Assembly (NCBI RefSeq): GCF_034675845.1
Contig: NZ_JAUCCU010000001.1
Coordinates: 1,116,001 to 1,180,000 of the forward strand
Source of the DNA: Castellaniella sp.
GTDB lineage: Bacteria > Pseudomonadota > Gammaproteobacteria > Burkholderiales > Burkholderiaceae_B
DNA length: 64,000 nucleotides
Direction: 5' to 3'
Both the position numbers and the translations under genes were made by a program. Positions 43,769 to 52,665 of this stretch are shown here, one piece after another. Numbering within the stretch: position 1 is the stretch's first letter; each line of letters starts with the position of its first letter. A model generated the notes under the pieces. It did no database searches. It was not told where the DNA came from and saw nothing but the letters and a program-made list of their open reading frames with translations.

Positions 43769-46700
43769 GTGTTATTGGCCATACCGCCCTGGCCCGACTT
43801 TCCTATTGAGGCTGCGTCTTTCATGATGATGGACCATTTTTTTCTAACGGCTGCCGATGGCACGGATTTTGTGGTGGGCACCTATCACCCAGGGCTGGTG
43901 TTGCTGTCGGTGCTGGTGCCGGTCTGCCTGTCGCTCATGGCGCTGCACACCGCCCACATCGCCCTGCAGACCCAGAACCGCCCCTACCGGCATATTGCCA
44001 TCGGCATGGGCGGCATCGCCCTGGGTGGCGGCATCTGGTCCATGCACTTTATCGGCATGCTGGCCTTCAGCCTGCCTGCCCCGGTGCGCTATGACCTGCC
44101 ACTGACCACGCTATCGCTGCTGCCGGGCTGGGCGGCCTCCTGGTTGGCGCTGTACATCCTGTCGCGCCGCCAGATCTCGCCTGGCCTGCTGCTGGGCAGC
44201 GGGGTGTTGGTGGGGGCTGGCATTGGCATGATGCACTACACCGGCATGATGGCCATGGACACCCCATTGTTGATGCGCTACGACGCCTCCCTGTTCCTCT
44301 TGTCCATCGGTGTGGCTGTGATACTGGCCATGCTGGCCCTGTGGATCAATTTTGGCCTGCGGCGCACCCACTTGAATCCACGCCTGCGGTTTGTCCTGAG
44401 CGGCATCATCATGGGGGTGGCGATTACGGGCATGCATTACACCGGCATGGCGGCGGTCCGGTTTCTGGGCGAACCTACCCTGGCGGACAACACGATCCGC
44501 GTGGATGCCGCCTACGGCGCACTGGCCCTGTCGTCCCTGACCATTACCATCGGCGTGCTGGTGGCTGCGCTTAATGGCCTGATCCATACCCGCGAGCTAT
44601 ACCGCGAGATGGAACTCAGCAAATCCCGGCTGCGCGCCATCGTGGATACCGCTGTGGACGCCATCATCACCATCGACGGCAAGGGCACGGTACAAGAATT
44701 CAGCCGCTCGGCCGAGCTCTTGTTTGGCTATGCCGCCGCCGAAGTCATCGGCCAGAATGTCAAGATGCTGATGCCCGAACCCTATCATTCCGAACACGAC
44801 GGCTACCTGCAACGCTACCACGACACCGGCGACCCGCACATCATCGGCACGGGCCGCGAGGTCATCGGTCGCCGCAAGGACGGTGGCCTGGTGCCGGTGC
44901 GCCTGGCCGTGGGCAAGGTCGACCTGACCGGCGCCGACCGCCTGTACGTGGGCCTGCTGGCCGACATCAGCGAACGCCAGGCCCTGGAGGCATCCCTGCG
45001 CGATGCCGCCCAACAGGCCGAGCACGCCGCCGCCACCAAAACACGCTTTCTGGCCAACATGAGCCATGAAATCCGCACGCCCATGAACTCCATCATCGGC
45101 TTTGCCACGCTGCTGCAGCAAACCGACCTGACTCCTTTGCAACGCAGCCACCTGAATACCATCAGCCAATCGTCCCGATCCCTGCTGCGCCTGATCAACG
45201 ACATCCTGGACACCACCAAACTCGAACACGGCCGCCTGGATCTGGAAGTCCGGGACTTTTCGCTCAAGGCCCTGGCGCACCAGATCGAATCTTCGCTGCG
45301 CCTGAGCGCCCTGGCCCGCCAGCTACACCTGAACACGCACTACCCAGCCGATATGCCGGAGTTTTTCCAGGGCGATACCCTGCGCCTGCTGCAAGTGCTG
45401 ACCAACCTGGTGGGCAATGCCATCAAATTCACAGAAACCGGCGGCGTGGATATCTACTATGCTTATGACGACCAGCAGATCCACGTGCGGGTGCGCGACA
45501 CCGGCATTGGCATGACACCGGATCAGGTGAGCACGATTTTCGAACCCTTCACGCAAGCCGATGCCTCCATCAGCCGACGTTTTGGCGGCACAGGCCTGGG
45601 TACCACCATCGCCCACCAACTGGTGCAGGCCATGAACGGTCGCCTGCAAGTCGACAGCCAGCCGGGCCTGGGCAGTACCTTTCATGTCTGGCTGCCCTTG
45701 CCGCTGGGTAAGCCGCCAGCGGCGCCCGCCTCCACCACATTGGCGATCAACCTGCCCCCTTTGCACGTACTGATTGCAGATGATGTTGCGCAAAACCTGG
45801 AATTACTGACCCTGGTGCTGCAAGCCAAGAACCACCGCGTCAGCGCCGCCCATGACGGGGCAGAAGCCGTCCAGCTGTTCTTGTCCGGGGAATATGATGT
45901 GGTGCTGATGGATGTGCATATGCCGGGGACGGACGGCCTGCAGGCCACGCGCCTGATCCGCCAGCACGAACGGCTGCAGAACCTGTCCCCTACCCCGATC
46001 ATCGCCCTGACGGCCAGCGTCATGGCCCGCGACCGGCGCGAGGCCCGCCAGGCGGGCATGGACGGCTTTGCCGTCAAACCCCTGGACGTTGAACATTTAT
46101 TTGCCGAAATCGCCCGGGTACTGAACCACCAGCCCAGCGGGGCCGAGGACGCCGCTGAATTGCTGATACCTGGCACCACACCCTTGATCGACTGGGATCG
46201 CGGTATCGGTCTTTGGGGGGATCGCGTCCGACTGGCCCAGCGCATCAGCCAGTTCCTGGATCAGGCAGCCACCCAATACCCGCTGCCCGCCCCTGGCGCG
46301 CCACCAGACGCCGAGGCGTTGCGCTTCAGCTTGCATGGGCTGAGAGGCGCCGCCGGCAACCTGGCGCTGATCGCGATTGCCCAGTTGGCCGCCAGCCTGG
46401 AAGAATGTGTCCGCAACGGCCATATCGACGAGGCATTACAGCAACTGCCCTACCTGCAGGCCCTGATCGCTGCCAGCCGACAGCAGGCCCACACCGATCA
46501 GCCCATGGCCGCAACCGCCGCTTCCACCATGCCGTCAGGCAATACGGCGGGGAATCCTGTCCCTACCCTGCCTGAGCTGCAATCCGCCATGGCCGCGCTG
46601 GCGGCTGTCCTGGCCCATAACGAGCTGGATGACAGCCTGCTGGAGACCGTGCGCGCCGGTCTGAAATCCCAGGGCTTATCGGCCCAGGCCCAGTCTCTGG

Positions 46701-46771
46701 ATGCCGCCCTGGATGCATTTGATTTTGATCGAGCCAAAAATCTATTGGACACCATCCTGAACCATGACTGA
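43769..46771 (+). CDS. MHYT-domain hybrid sensor histidine kinase
   Basis: A protein of up to 1000 residues. An MHYT sensor with about seven membrane helices (about 40-270) shows the motif variants WSMHFIGM, MMHYTGM and GMHYTGM, thought to bind copper, CO, O2 or NO. Then follow PAS (about 285-400), HisKA with the phospho-His H433 in NMSHEIRTPMN, HATPase (about 540-645; DTGIGMTPDQ, FGGTGLG), a receiver with D715 (VVLMDVHMPG), and an Hpt domain with H856 (LHGLRGAAGN). The full phosphorelay is on one chain. GTG 43769 has no clear ribosome binding site; ATG 43823 (MMMDHFF) may be the real start. The stop overlaps the response-regulator start by 8 bases. Confidence 0.92.
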   Translation: MLLAIPPWPDFPIEAASFMMMDHFFLTAADGTDFVVGTYHPGLVLLSVLVPVCLSLMALHTAHIALQTQNRPYRHIAIGMGGIALGGGIWSMHFIGMLAFSLPAPVRYDLPLTTLSLLPGWAASWLALYILSRRQISPGLLLGSGVLVGAGIGMMHYTGMMAMDTPLLMRYDASLFLLSIGVAVILAMLALWINFGLRRTHLNPRLRFVLSGIIMGVAITGMHYTGMAAVRFLGEPTLADNTIRVDAAYGALALSSLTITIGVLVAALNGLIHTRELYREMELSKSRLRAIVDTAVDAIITIDGKGTVQEFSRSAELLFGYAAAEVIGQNVKMLMPEPYHSEHDGYLQRYHDTGDPHIIGTGREVIGRRKDGGLVPVRLAVGKVDLTGADRLYVGLLADISERQALEASLRDAAQQAEHAAATKTRFLANMSHEIRTPMNSIIGFATLLQQTDLTPLQRSHLNTISQSSRSLLRLINDILDTTKLEHGRLDLEVRDFSLKALAHQIESSLRLSALARQLHLNTHYPADMPEFFQGDTLRLLQVLTNLVGNAIKFTETGGVDIYYAYDDQQIHVRVRDTGIGMTPDQVSTIFEPFTQADASISRRFGGTGLGTTIAHQLVQAMNGRLQVDSQPGLGSTFHVWLPLPLGKPPAAPASTTLAINLPPLHVLIADDVAQNLELLTLVLQAKNHRVSAAHDGAEAVQLFLSGEYDVVLMDVHMPGTDGLQATRLIRQHERLQNLSPTPIIALTASVMARDRREARQAGMDGFAVKPLDVEHLFAEIARVLNHQPSGAEDAAELLIPGTTPLIDWDRGIGLWGDRVRLAQRISQFLDQAATQYPLPAPGAPPDAEALRFSLHGLRGAAGNLALIAIAQLAASLEECVRNGHIDEALQQLPYLQALIAASRQQAHTDQPMAATAASTMPSGNTAGNPVPTLPELQSAMAALAAVLAHNELDDSLLETVRAGLKSQGLSAQAQSLDAALDAFDFDRAKNLLDTILNHD

Positions 46772-47792
46772 GCATTCCGATACCAGCCGCGCCACCATTT
46801 TGCTGGTGGATGATGAGTCCACCAACCTGCAGGTGCTGCGCCATACCCTGCAGGCCGACTATCGCCTGCTGTTCGCCAAAGATGGCCCCACCGCCCTGGC
46901 GCTGGTGGAAAAAAACCACCCGGACTTGATCCTGCTGGATGTGATGATGCCTGGCATGTCTGGCCACGAAGTCTGCACGACCCTGAAAAGCAAGTCCGAT
47001 ACCCGCCATATCCCGATCATCTTCATCACGGCGCTGAGCGACCCTGATGACGAACGTCGAGGGCTGGAACTCGGCGCGGTGGACTACATCACCAAACCTT
47101 TCAGCCCACCCATTGCGCAAGCGCGGGTGCGCACGCATTTATCCCTGGTTCAGGCTGATGAAGTCCGCCAGACACGCCTGCAAATCATTCGCTGCCTGGG
47201 GGCTGCCGCCGAATACCGCGACAATGAAACCGGTCTGCATATTGTGCGCATGAGCCACTATGCCTGGCGTCTGGCCAAGGAAATCGGCTATAGCGATGCG
47301 GACGCCAACGAGCTGCTGCACGCAGCGCCCATGCATGATGTGGGCAAGATCGGCATCCCGGACAGGATTTTGCTGAAACCCGGCAAACTGAACGACGACG
47401 AGTGGGCAATCATGCGCCAGCACCCCGCCATTGGGGCACATATCCTGGGCGAGCACCCCAGCGGACTGCTGAAACTGGCCGCCACCATCGCATTGCGCCA
47501 TCACGAAAAATGGGACGGCACCGGCTACCCCGATGGGCTGGCTGGCGAAACCATCCCGCTGGCGGCCCGCATCGTGACCTTGGTGGACGTGTTCGATGCG
47601 TTGACCAGCGTGCGGCCCTACAAGCGCGCCTGGTCGATCTACGAAGCCATGGATTTCATCCGCGAACAATCGGGGCGGCATTTCGACCCGAAGCTGGTGA
47701 TCGCTTTTGAACGCTGTCTACCGGACGTGCTGGTTTTCAAGGATCGCTGGGCAGACGATGCGGTACAGGACAGCACGGGGCATATACCCTAA
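46764..47792 (+). CDS. response regulator with HD-GYP c-di-GMP phosphodiesterase domain
   Basis: A 342-residue RpfG-like protein. The receiver domain (about 8-130) has the acidic pair DDE and the phosphorylation site D59 in LILLDVMMPG. The HD-GYP output domain (about 155-342) shows HDVGKIGIPD, then HHEKWDGTGYPDGLAGE, the HD and GYP metal/substrate motifs, so it should cleave c-di-GMP. It overlaps the MHYT kinase gene by 8 bases and is very probably its output partner, linking a gas/metal signal to c-di-GMP level. Confidence 0.94.
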   Translation: MTEHSDTSRATILLVDDESTNLQVLRHTLQADYRLLFAKDGPTALALVEKNHPDLILLDVMMPGMSGHEVCTTLKSKSDTRHIPIIFITALSDPDDERRGLELGAVDYITKPFSPPIAQARVRTHLSLVQADEVRQTRLQIIRCLGAAAEYRDNETGLHIVRMSHYAWRLAKEIGYSDADANELLHAAPMHDVGKIGIPDRILLKPGKLNDDEWAIMRQHPAIGAHILGEHPSGLLKLAATIALRHHEKWDGTGYPDGLAGETIPLAARIVTLVDVFDALTSVRPYKRAWSIYEAMDFIREQSGRHFDPKLVIAFERCLPDVLVFKDRWADDAVQDSTGHIP

Positions 47793-47793
47793 A

Positions 47794-48516
47794 TCAGTAG
47801 CTTCGTCCTTCGCCGACCTCTTCGTAGGTAACACCATCGCGGATGTGATAAATACGTTTAAATGTCGGGATGATTTTTTCGTCATGTGTCACCACGATCA
47901 CAGCCGTCTGATATTGCTGCGCCATCTGATTCAGGATGCGCACGACGGCCAGGGCGCGTTCGGAGTCCAGCGGGGCCGTGGGCTCGTCGGCAAGAATCAC
48001 CGGCGGTCGATTGATCAAGCCCCGGGCAATCGCAACGCGCTGCTGTTCGCCCCCAGACAAGCGCACTGGCTGGGCCTGCGCGCGGTGCTGCATGTCCAAG
48101 GCCGCCAGCAATTCCTGGGCACGCTGCCGGGCAAGCCCATTGGGCACCCCCGCCAGCATAGGTAACAGGGCCACATTATCCAGCACATTCAAAAACGGGA
48201 TCAAATAGGGCGACTGGAACACAAAACCTATCTTGTCTCGGCGCAAACCTGCCAGATCTCGTACCTGCCACGTCTGATCAAAAATGACATCATCCCCCAG
48301 CATCATGCGACCCGTGCTTGGGCTGATGACAGCCCCCAGGCATTTCAGCAAGGTGCTTTTGCCCGACCCTGACGGCCCAACCAGGCCCACGACCTCGCCG
48401 GGCTGCACCTGCATATTGACGTCCTTCAAGGCCGTGACCGCAGTATCCCCAGAACCAAAACGCTTGCTGAGGTGCTCAATATAAATACCATGACGCATGC
48501 GTTCACCCGATCGCAT
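47794..48516 (-). CDS. DevA/LolD/MacB-type ABC exporter ATPase
   Basis: A 240-residue ABC ATPase of the MacB/LolD/DevA group. Walker A is VGPSGSGKSTLLKC, the signature is VRLSGGEQQRVAIARGL, Walker B is VILADEPTAPLDSE and the switch His is in VIVVTHDEKII. The start may be ATG 48498 (MRHGIYIEHL) instead of 48516, where it would overlap the permease gene by 14 bases. It is the last gene of the tetR-adaptor-permease-ATPase operon. Confidence 0.88.
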   Translation of the reverse strand: MRSGERMRHGIYIEHLSKRFGSGDTAVTALKDVNMQVQPGEVVGLVGPSGSGKSTLLKCLGAVISPSTGRMMLGDDVIFDQTWQVRDLAGLRRDKIGFVFQSPYLIPFLNVLDNVALLPMLAGVPNGLARQRAQELLAALDMQHRAQAQPVRLSGGEQQRVAIARGLINRPPVILADEPTAPLDSERALAVVRILNQMAQQYQTAVIVVTHDEKIIPTFKRIYHIRDGVTYEEVGEGRSY

Positions 48517-49702
48517 CAGCCGGGTCGACTTTCAAGGCAACCCGAATAGCAACCAGACTGGACAGCACACAGATGGCCAGGATAGCAGCCAAGCCAACCC
48601 CCGTATCAGCGGGCACCAACCAGACAAATTTAGGAAAGATCGGAGCCGACCAGGTCGCAGAAATTTTTCCCACGGCAAAACCGATCAATCCCAACACCAA
48701 CGCTTGCTGCAGAATCATCCCGGCAATCGTACGATTGCGCGTGCCCAGCAGCTTGAGCACCGCAATTTCACGAATTTTATCCATCGTCAGGGTATAAATA
48801 ATGAATGCAATAATGGCGGCGCTGACAATGGCCAGAATGATCAAAAACAAGCCAATCTGTCGGGCCGAACCGGCAATCATTTTGCGCACGACGATGTCGT
48901 CCATTTGGGCTCGATCGTATACGGTCAGACGCAGCCAGCGCCGGACGGGTTCTGCAACGGCAGAAGGTGAATACCCAGGCTTCAGCCGCACCAGCATTGC
49001 ATTGACCTGATGATTGCTGCTCTGGCTGGCATTGACGGCATCCAGCACCCCAACAAGCCCAGGCTGCTTGAAAGCCGGGTTTTCGGCATTTCGGCGGCGC
49101 TGCATCAGAATGGCCTGATTATCTTTCAGAAATTGAATTTCCTGTGCGTCCTTCAGTGGGATAAACAGCATGGGATCACCGCTGGAAGACACCATTCTTT
49201 GCGTCAACCCCACCACCGTATACACATTGCGCCGCACCTGAACGGTATCCCCCACTCTGAAACCACTGGCCTGGTCAGCAACGGCCTCGTAGTGGCCCCG
49301 CGTGATCTGGCGCCCGGCAATCAGTTGCCGGGGCCAGCCGGGCGTCCCTGGACCGCTGGCCTCGATCCCCACCACCATGAGGCGCAAGTCAGTCTTATCA
49401 CGGCGCACCTGCAGGGTTTGGTAGGTGACGTTGGCAGCCCGATCCACCCCTGGCATCACGGCTACGCTGCGCCATAAATCATCGGGGATGCTGGAAGATT
49501 CTGCATAGGGGCCCAGCGTGTCTTTTTGGACAATCCAGAGATCGGCCCCACTCCCATCCAGCAGGGCCCTGCCGTCTTCGATCAGCCCCCGATACACCCC
49601 GGCCATCACCAAGGTGACGCCAATCAGCAAACCCAGGCCTATCCCCGTGAAAACGAACTTGCCCCAGGAATGCAAAATATCCCGACCAGCCAGACTGATC
49701 AT
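48503..49702 (-). CDS. DevC-like ABC exporter permease (FtsX/MacB fold)
   Basis: A 399-residue protein with one N-terminal membrane helix, a large periplasmic MacB-like domain (about 40-270, DGSGADLWIVQKDTLGP...), and three C-terminal helices (IGLFLIILAIVSAAIIAFIIYTL and following). The block MDKIREIAVLKLLGTRNRTI is the coupling region typical of FtsX/DevC permeases. With its adaptor and ATPase it resembles DevBCA, which exports glycolipids, or MacAB. The substrate is unknown. Confidence 0.85.
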   Translation of the reverse strand: MISLAGRDILHSWGKFVFTGIGLGLLIGVTLVMAGVYRGLIEDGRALLDGSGADLWIVQKDTLGPYAESSSIPDDLWRSVAVMPGVDRAANVTYQTLQVRRDKTDLRLMVVGIEASGPGTPGWPRQLIAGRQITRGHYEAVADQASGFRVGDTVQVRRNVYTVVGLTQRMVSSSGDPMLFIPLKDAQEIQFLKDNQAILMQRRRNAENPAFKQPGLVGVLDAVNASQSSNHQVNAMLVRLKPGYSPSAVAEPVRRWLRLTVYDRAQMDDIVVRKMIAGSARQIGLFLIILAIVSAAIIAFIIYTLTMDKIREIAVLKLLGTRNRTIAGMILQQALVLGLIGFAVGKISATWSAPIFPKFVWLVPADTGVGLAAILAICVLSSLVAIRVALKVDPADAIG

Positions 49703-50850
49703 CCCGATCCCTTTTGAAGCTGCGTCTGCACCAGCACTTTCGAGGTCACCGTCAAGGTGGACTGGCTATAGACCACAAACTGATCGTCAGGGCCCAGACC
49801 ATCCTGGACCAATACCCCACCAGCCAGATCACTGGCCCCCAGGTCCAGCGCACGGAATACCAGCTTGCCATCCTGGTATTGCCACACCCCAAGCGCCCCA
49901 TTCTGTGCCTGAATCGCTGCATTGGGAATGACCAGCGCTGCCGGATATTCGACCAATTGGACTTCGACCTCAGCCAGCTCTCCGAGTGGCGGCAAAACCG
50001 ACAGCGGCTGATCCAGCACGATTTTGGCCAAGGTTTCTTCGGTAATGGCATCCGCCAACGGCTCAATCCGATCAACGCGGCCGACCAAGGCCTGAGATGG
50101 CCGTGAGCGCAAGCGTATCGTCACAGGCAATCCAGGTGCCAGACCACCAGCCTGGGATTGATCAAACCGTGCATCCACCCATAGTTGGCCAGGGTCAATC
50201 AGTTCCAGAGCCGTTTGTCCGGCCATCAAAGTCGACCCTGGTTCAGCCTGGCGCGCAACCACCAGTCCGTCCACTGGCGCCTTGATCTGCAACTGAGCGC
50301 GCTGGGATTGCAATGCTGCTTGTTCGGCTTTCGCCTGATGCAGCGCTTGCACTGCAGCCTGTTGGTCGGCTACCGCGTAAATGGATTCCTGTTGCTTGCT
50401 GAGGGCTTCTTCCTGGCTGACACCGTTAAGGCTCAGAAGCTTGCGATACCTCTCTGACTGCGTTTGAGCATAGCGTGTCTGGGCTTCGGCTTTACCCAGA
50501 CGTGCCTGGGCAGCGCTTAGGGCAGCTTGCTGAACACGAATGCGATCATCCAGGTCGACCGGATCCATATCCACCAGGATCTGCCCTGCGCGGACCGAGT
50601 CACCAACCTGCGCCGACAAACTGGCTACCCGACCCGCGGCCGTGGGCCCAATCGCATAGCGGTAGCGCGCCTGAACTGTACCCAGACCGGACACAGCAGA
50701 GGTCAGCGAACGGACTTCGGCCTGCTGCACAGTCACCGGCACGGGGGCCAGCGGCCCGGTACGCAGGGCCACATAAACAAAAAGCCCCAATAACGGCATG
50801 ACCACCGCCAGCAGCCCCATCATGCGCCGCGACCAAAGCAGTTGTTTCAT
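49699..50850 (-). CDS. HlyD/DevB-like membrane-fusion adaptor
   Basis: A 383-residue periplasmic adaptor. One N-terminal membrane anchor (MMGLLAVVMPLLGLFVYVAL) is followed by a split biotinyl-lipoyl domain (GRVASLSAQVGDSVRAGQILVDMDPVDL and QIKAPVDGLVVARQAEPGSTL) around a predicted coiled-coil hairpin (about 85-165), then beta-barrel domains. It would link the permease to an outer-membrane channel, which is not encoded nearby. Overlaps with tetR and the permease are 4 bases each. Confidence 0.9.
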   Translation of the reverse strand: MKQLLWSRRMMGLLAVVMPLLGLFVYVALRTGPLAPVPVTVQQAEVRSLTSAVSGLGTVQARYRYAIGPTAAGRVASLSAQVGDSVRAGQILVDMDPVDLDDRIRVQQAALSAAQARLGKAEAQTRYAQTQSERYRKLLSLNGVSQEEALSKQQESIYAVADQQAAVQALHQAKAEQAALQSQRAQLQIKAPVDGLVVARQAEPGSTLMAGQTALELIDPGQLWVDARFDQSQAGGLAPGLPVTIRLRSRPSQALVGRVDRIEPLADAITEETLAKIVLDQPLSVLPPLGELAEVEVQLVEYPAALVIPNAAIQAQNGALGVWQYQDGKLVFRALDLGASDLAGGVLVQDGLGPDDQFVVYSQSTLTVTSKVLVQTQLQKGSG

Positions 50851-51455
50851 ACTTGGCCCTGGATTCCACGTGCATACAAGGCAAAGACACCATCGGCATG
50901 GCGTTGGACATGCAAGGAATCATTGGCAATCAGCGACTGGATCACTAGACCTTGGATCATGCCGAGAAACTGCACGGCAGCTGCGTCGACGTCCAGATCA
51001 GCGGCCAATTCGCCATTGGCCTTGCCCGCTTGCAAATATTCCCGCAAGGCTTTGCCATAGGCCGTGGTCATGGCCTTGACCGCCAATTTTTGAGGAGAAT
51101 CATCAGCACTTTGGAGTTCGCCAAAGACCAATCGAGGCACACCGGGATGCCGTGTGACGAAATCAACATGCGCGGCAAAAATGGCCCGCAAAATAGCCAG
51201 GGTACTGTCTTGCCCTGCGGCTACCTCTTGAATCCGCGCGAACAGACTGTGGGATATCCAGCTGATGACCGCCTGCAAAATGGCATCCTTGTTGGCAAAA
51301 TGGCGGAACAAGGCGCCCTGGGTCACACCCATACGCTGTGCAATAGAGGCTGTCGTGATACTGCTTGGGTTCTGTTCTGCAGCAAGGCCCACTACTGTTG
51401 CTACGGTGACTGCCCGTCGCTCATCGGCAGAAAGATGTTTGCTATGCGCTGTCAT
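50847..51455 (-). CDS. TetR family transcriptional regulator
   Basis: A 202-residue regulator. The helix-turn-helix lies at about residues 34-55 (ITTASIAQRMGVTQGALFRHFANKDAIL), typical of TetR. The C-terminal ligand domain is not close to a family I can name. It is the first gene of its operon, overlaps the adaptor by 4 bases and has a perfect inverted repeat just upstream, so it probably represses its own operon and responds to a substrate of the exporter. Confidence 0.92.
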   Translation of the reverse strand: MTAHSKHLSADERRAVTVATVVGLAAEQNPSSITTASIAQRMGVTQGALFRHFANKDAILQAVISWISHSLFARIQEVAAGQDSTLAILRAIFAAHVDFVTRHPGVPRLVFGELQSADDSPQKLAVKAMTTAYGKALREYLQAGKANGELAADLDVDAAAVQFLGMIQGLVIQSLIANDSLHVQRHADGVFALYARGIQGQV

Positions 51456-51466
51456 GACAAGCCCAA

Positions 51467-51490
51467 AAGATAGTAATCAATTACTATCTT
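51467..51490. promoter_or_regulatory. TetR operator, perfect 11-bp inverted repeat
   Basis: AAGATAGTAAT (51467-51477), two spacer bases CA, then ATTACTATCTT (51480-51490). The arms are perfect. It lies 12 bases upstream of the tetR start codon and overlaps the predicted -10 box. Size and symmetry fit TetR family operators. Confidence 0.85.
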
Positions 51491-51514
51491 ACGCATTTGC
51501 TTTTGAGCCAGCAA
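51486..51514 (-). promoter_or_regulatory. sigma-70 promoter of the tetR-exporter operon
   Basis: On the minus strand TTGCTG (51509-51514) and TAAGAT (51486-51491) are 17 bases apart. Five of the six bases of the -10 box (51486-51490) fall inside the right arm of the operator, so a bound repressor would block RNA polymerase. The start of transcription would be near 51479. Confidence 0.7.
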
Positions 51515-51689
51515 GTGCAGTTACTTTTGCTTGCCGCATAAACAGAAAAAAACCCTTTATCGCGCACACGGCTGTCACATGCGGGGAAACACATATTCAC
51601 AGGCGCGCCAACTGGCCGCAAAATACAAGGGTATTGGTGCCCGCATGTTTGGGGCAAGATATCTGGCATGAATGCCAGAAAAAAGAAAT

Positions 51690-51765
51690 TGGTGGGTCGT
51701 GCGCGGTTCGAACGCGCGACCAACGGATTAAAAGTCCGGTGCTCTACCGACTGAGCTAACGACCC
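51690..51765 (-). tRNA. tRNA-Lys (anticodon TTT), CCA encoded
   Basis: The minus strand reads GGGTCGTTAGCTCAGTCGG, an anticodon loop CTTTTAA with anticodon TTT, a T-loop GTTCGAA, and a 3' end ACGACCCACCA. The acceptor stem GGGTCGT pairs perfectly with ACGACCC and the CCA is genomic. It is 76 bases long. The region between it and the exporter promoter (51515-51689) shows no other gene; the 67 bases to the metallophosphoesterase start hold no recognised site. Confidence 0.97.
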
Positions 51766-51832
51766 AACCTAAGCCCGCAATTATTGCACCATATTAAAAT
51801 AATGTCAAGCAAGCCCTTGGAGACCCACCACC

Positions 51833-52630
51833 ATGTCAGAGCACCATGATCCCAGTATCCTGCGACTGCATATTCTGTCGGATCTGCACCTCAGCATGCA
51901 AGGCCTGGCATTGCCTGACATCCAGGCAGACATCACGATACTGGCCGGTGATATTGCCCGCCCCCAAAAAGCCATGCAATGGGCATCACATATTCAGCGT
52001 CCTGTGCTGTATGTGCCGGGCAACCACGAATTCTACAGCGGCGCCATACCCGAGGTTCGCGCGCAATTGGCCCAAGCCGCCACCGAGCACAGCATCCATC
52101 TGCTGGACCAGCAGGCACTGATCATCCAGGGCGTGCGGTTTCTGGGGACGACGCTATGGACAGACTTTGAACTGTTCGGCACGGACCAGCGCGACCAGGC
52201 CATGGAGCAAACCAGGCATTTCATGCGGGATTTTCAGGTAATCCGCAACGGCGACGGTGCCACCTTCAGCCCCCAAGACTCGATCGGCCTGTTCCGACAA
52301 CAATATGATTGGCTGGACAGCCAGTTGGACCAGGCTTTCGATGGGCCTACCGTGGTGATTACCCATCACGCCCCCAGCCTGCGCAGCGTCCATCCGCGCT
52401 TCGAGGATTCGCTGGTCAGTGCAGGGTTTGTGTCGGACTGCACCGGCCTGATGGGGCGGGCCTGTCTGTGGGTACACGGCCATACCCACGATAGTTTTGA
52501 TTACGTGGTGCGCGGCACCCGGGTGTTATGCAATCCCCGGGGTTATTGCCGCGATGGCATCAACGAAAACCCGGCATTCGATCCGGGCTTATGCGTCAGT
52601 ATTCCGGTGACCAATGCCCTGCATGCATAA
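51833..52630 (+). CDS. calcineurin-like metallophosphoesterase
   Basis: A 265-residue protein. The metal motifs of the family appear in order: LHILSDLHLSM (DxH) near residue 16, ILAGDIARPQK (GD) near 40, VPGNHEFYSG (GNHE) near 62, VVITHHAPSLRS (GHH-like) near 175 and WVHGHTHDSFD (GHTH) near 212. Both metals should bind. The substrate is unknown; similar proteins act on nucleotides or phosphoproteins. It stands alone downstream of tRNA-Lys and converges on the GH31-like gene. Confidence 0.9.
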   Translation: MSEHHDPSILRLHILSDLHLSMQGLALPDIQADITILAGDIARPQKAMQWASHIQRPVLYVPGNHEFYSGAIPEVRAQLAQAATEHSIHLLDQQALIIQGVRFLGTTLWTDFELFGTDQRDQAMEQTRHFMRDFQVIRNGDGATFSPQDSIGLFRQQYDWLDSQLDQAFDGPTVVITHHAPSLRSVHPRFEDSLVSAGFVSDCTGLMGRACLWVHGHTHDSFDYVVRGTRVLCNPRGYCRDGINENPAFDPGLCVSIPVTNALHA

Positions 52631-52633
52631 GCA

Positions 52634-52658
52634 TCCGCCCCCAACGGATGGGGGCGGA
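52634..52658. terminator. hairpin between convergent genes, likely bidirectional terminator
   Basis: TCCGCCCCC (52634-52642) pairs perfectly with GGGGGCGGA (52650-52658) around a 7-base loop. It occupies the 35-base gap between the stop codons of the metallophosphoesterase and the GH31-like gene. The stem is strong, but neither side has a clear U-tract. Confidence 0.65.
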
Positions 52659-52665
52659 ACAAGCA

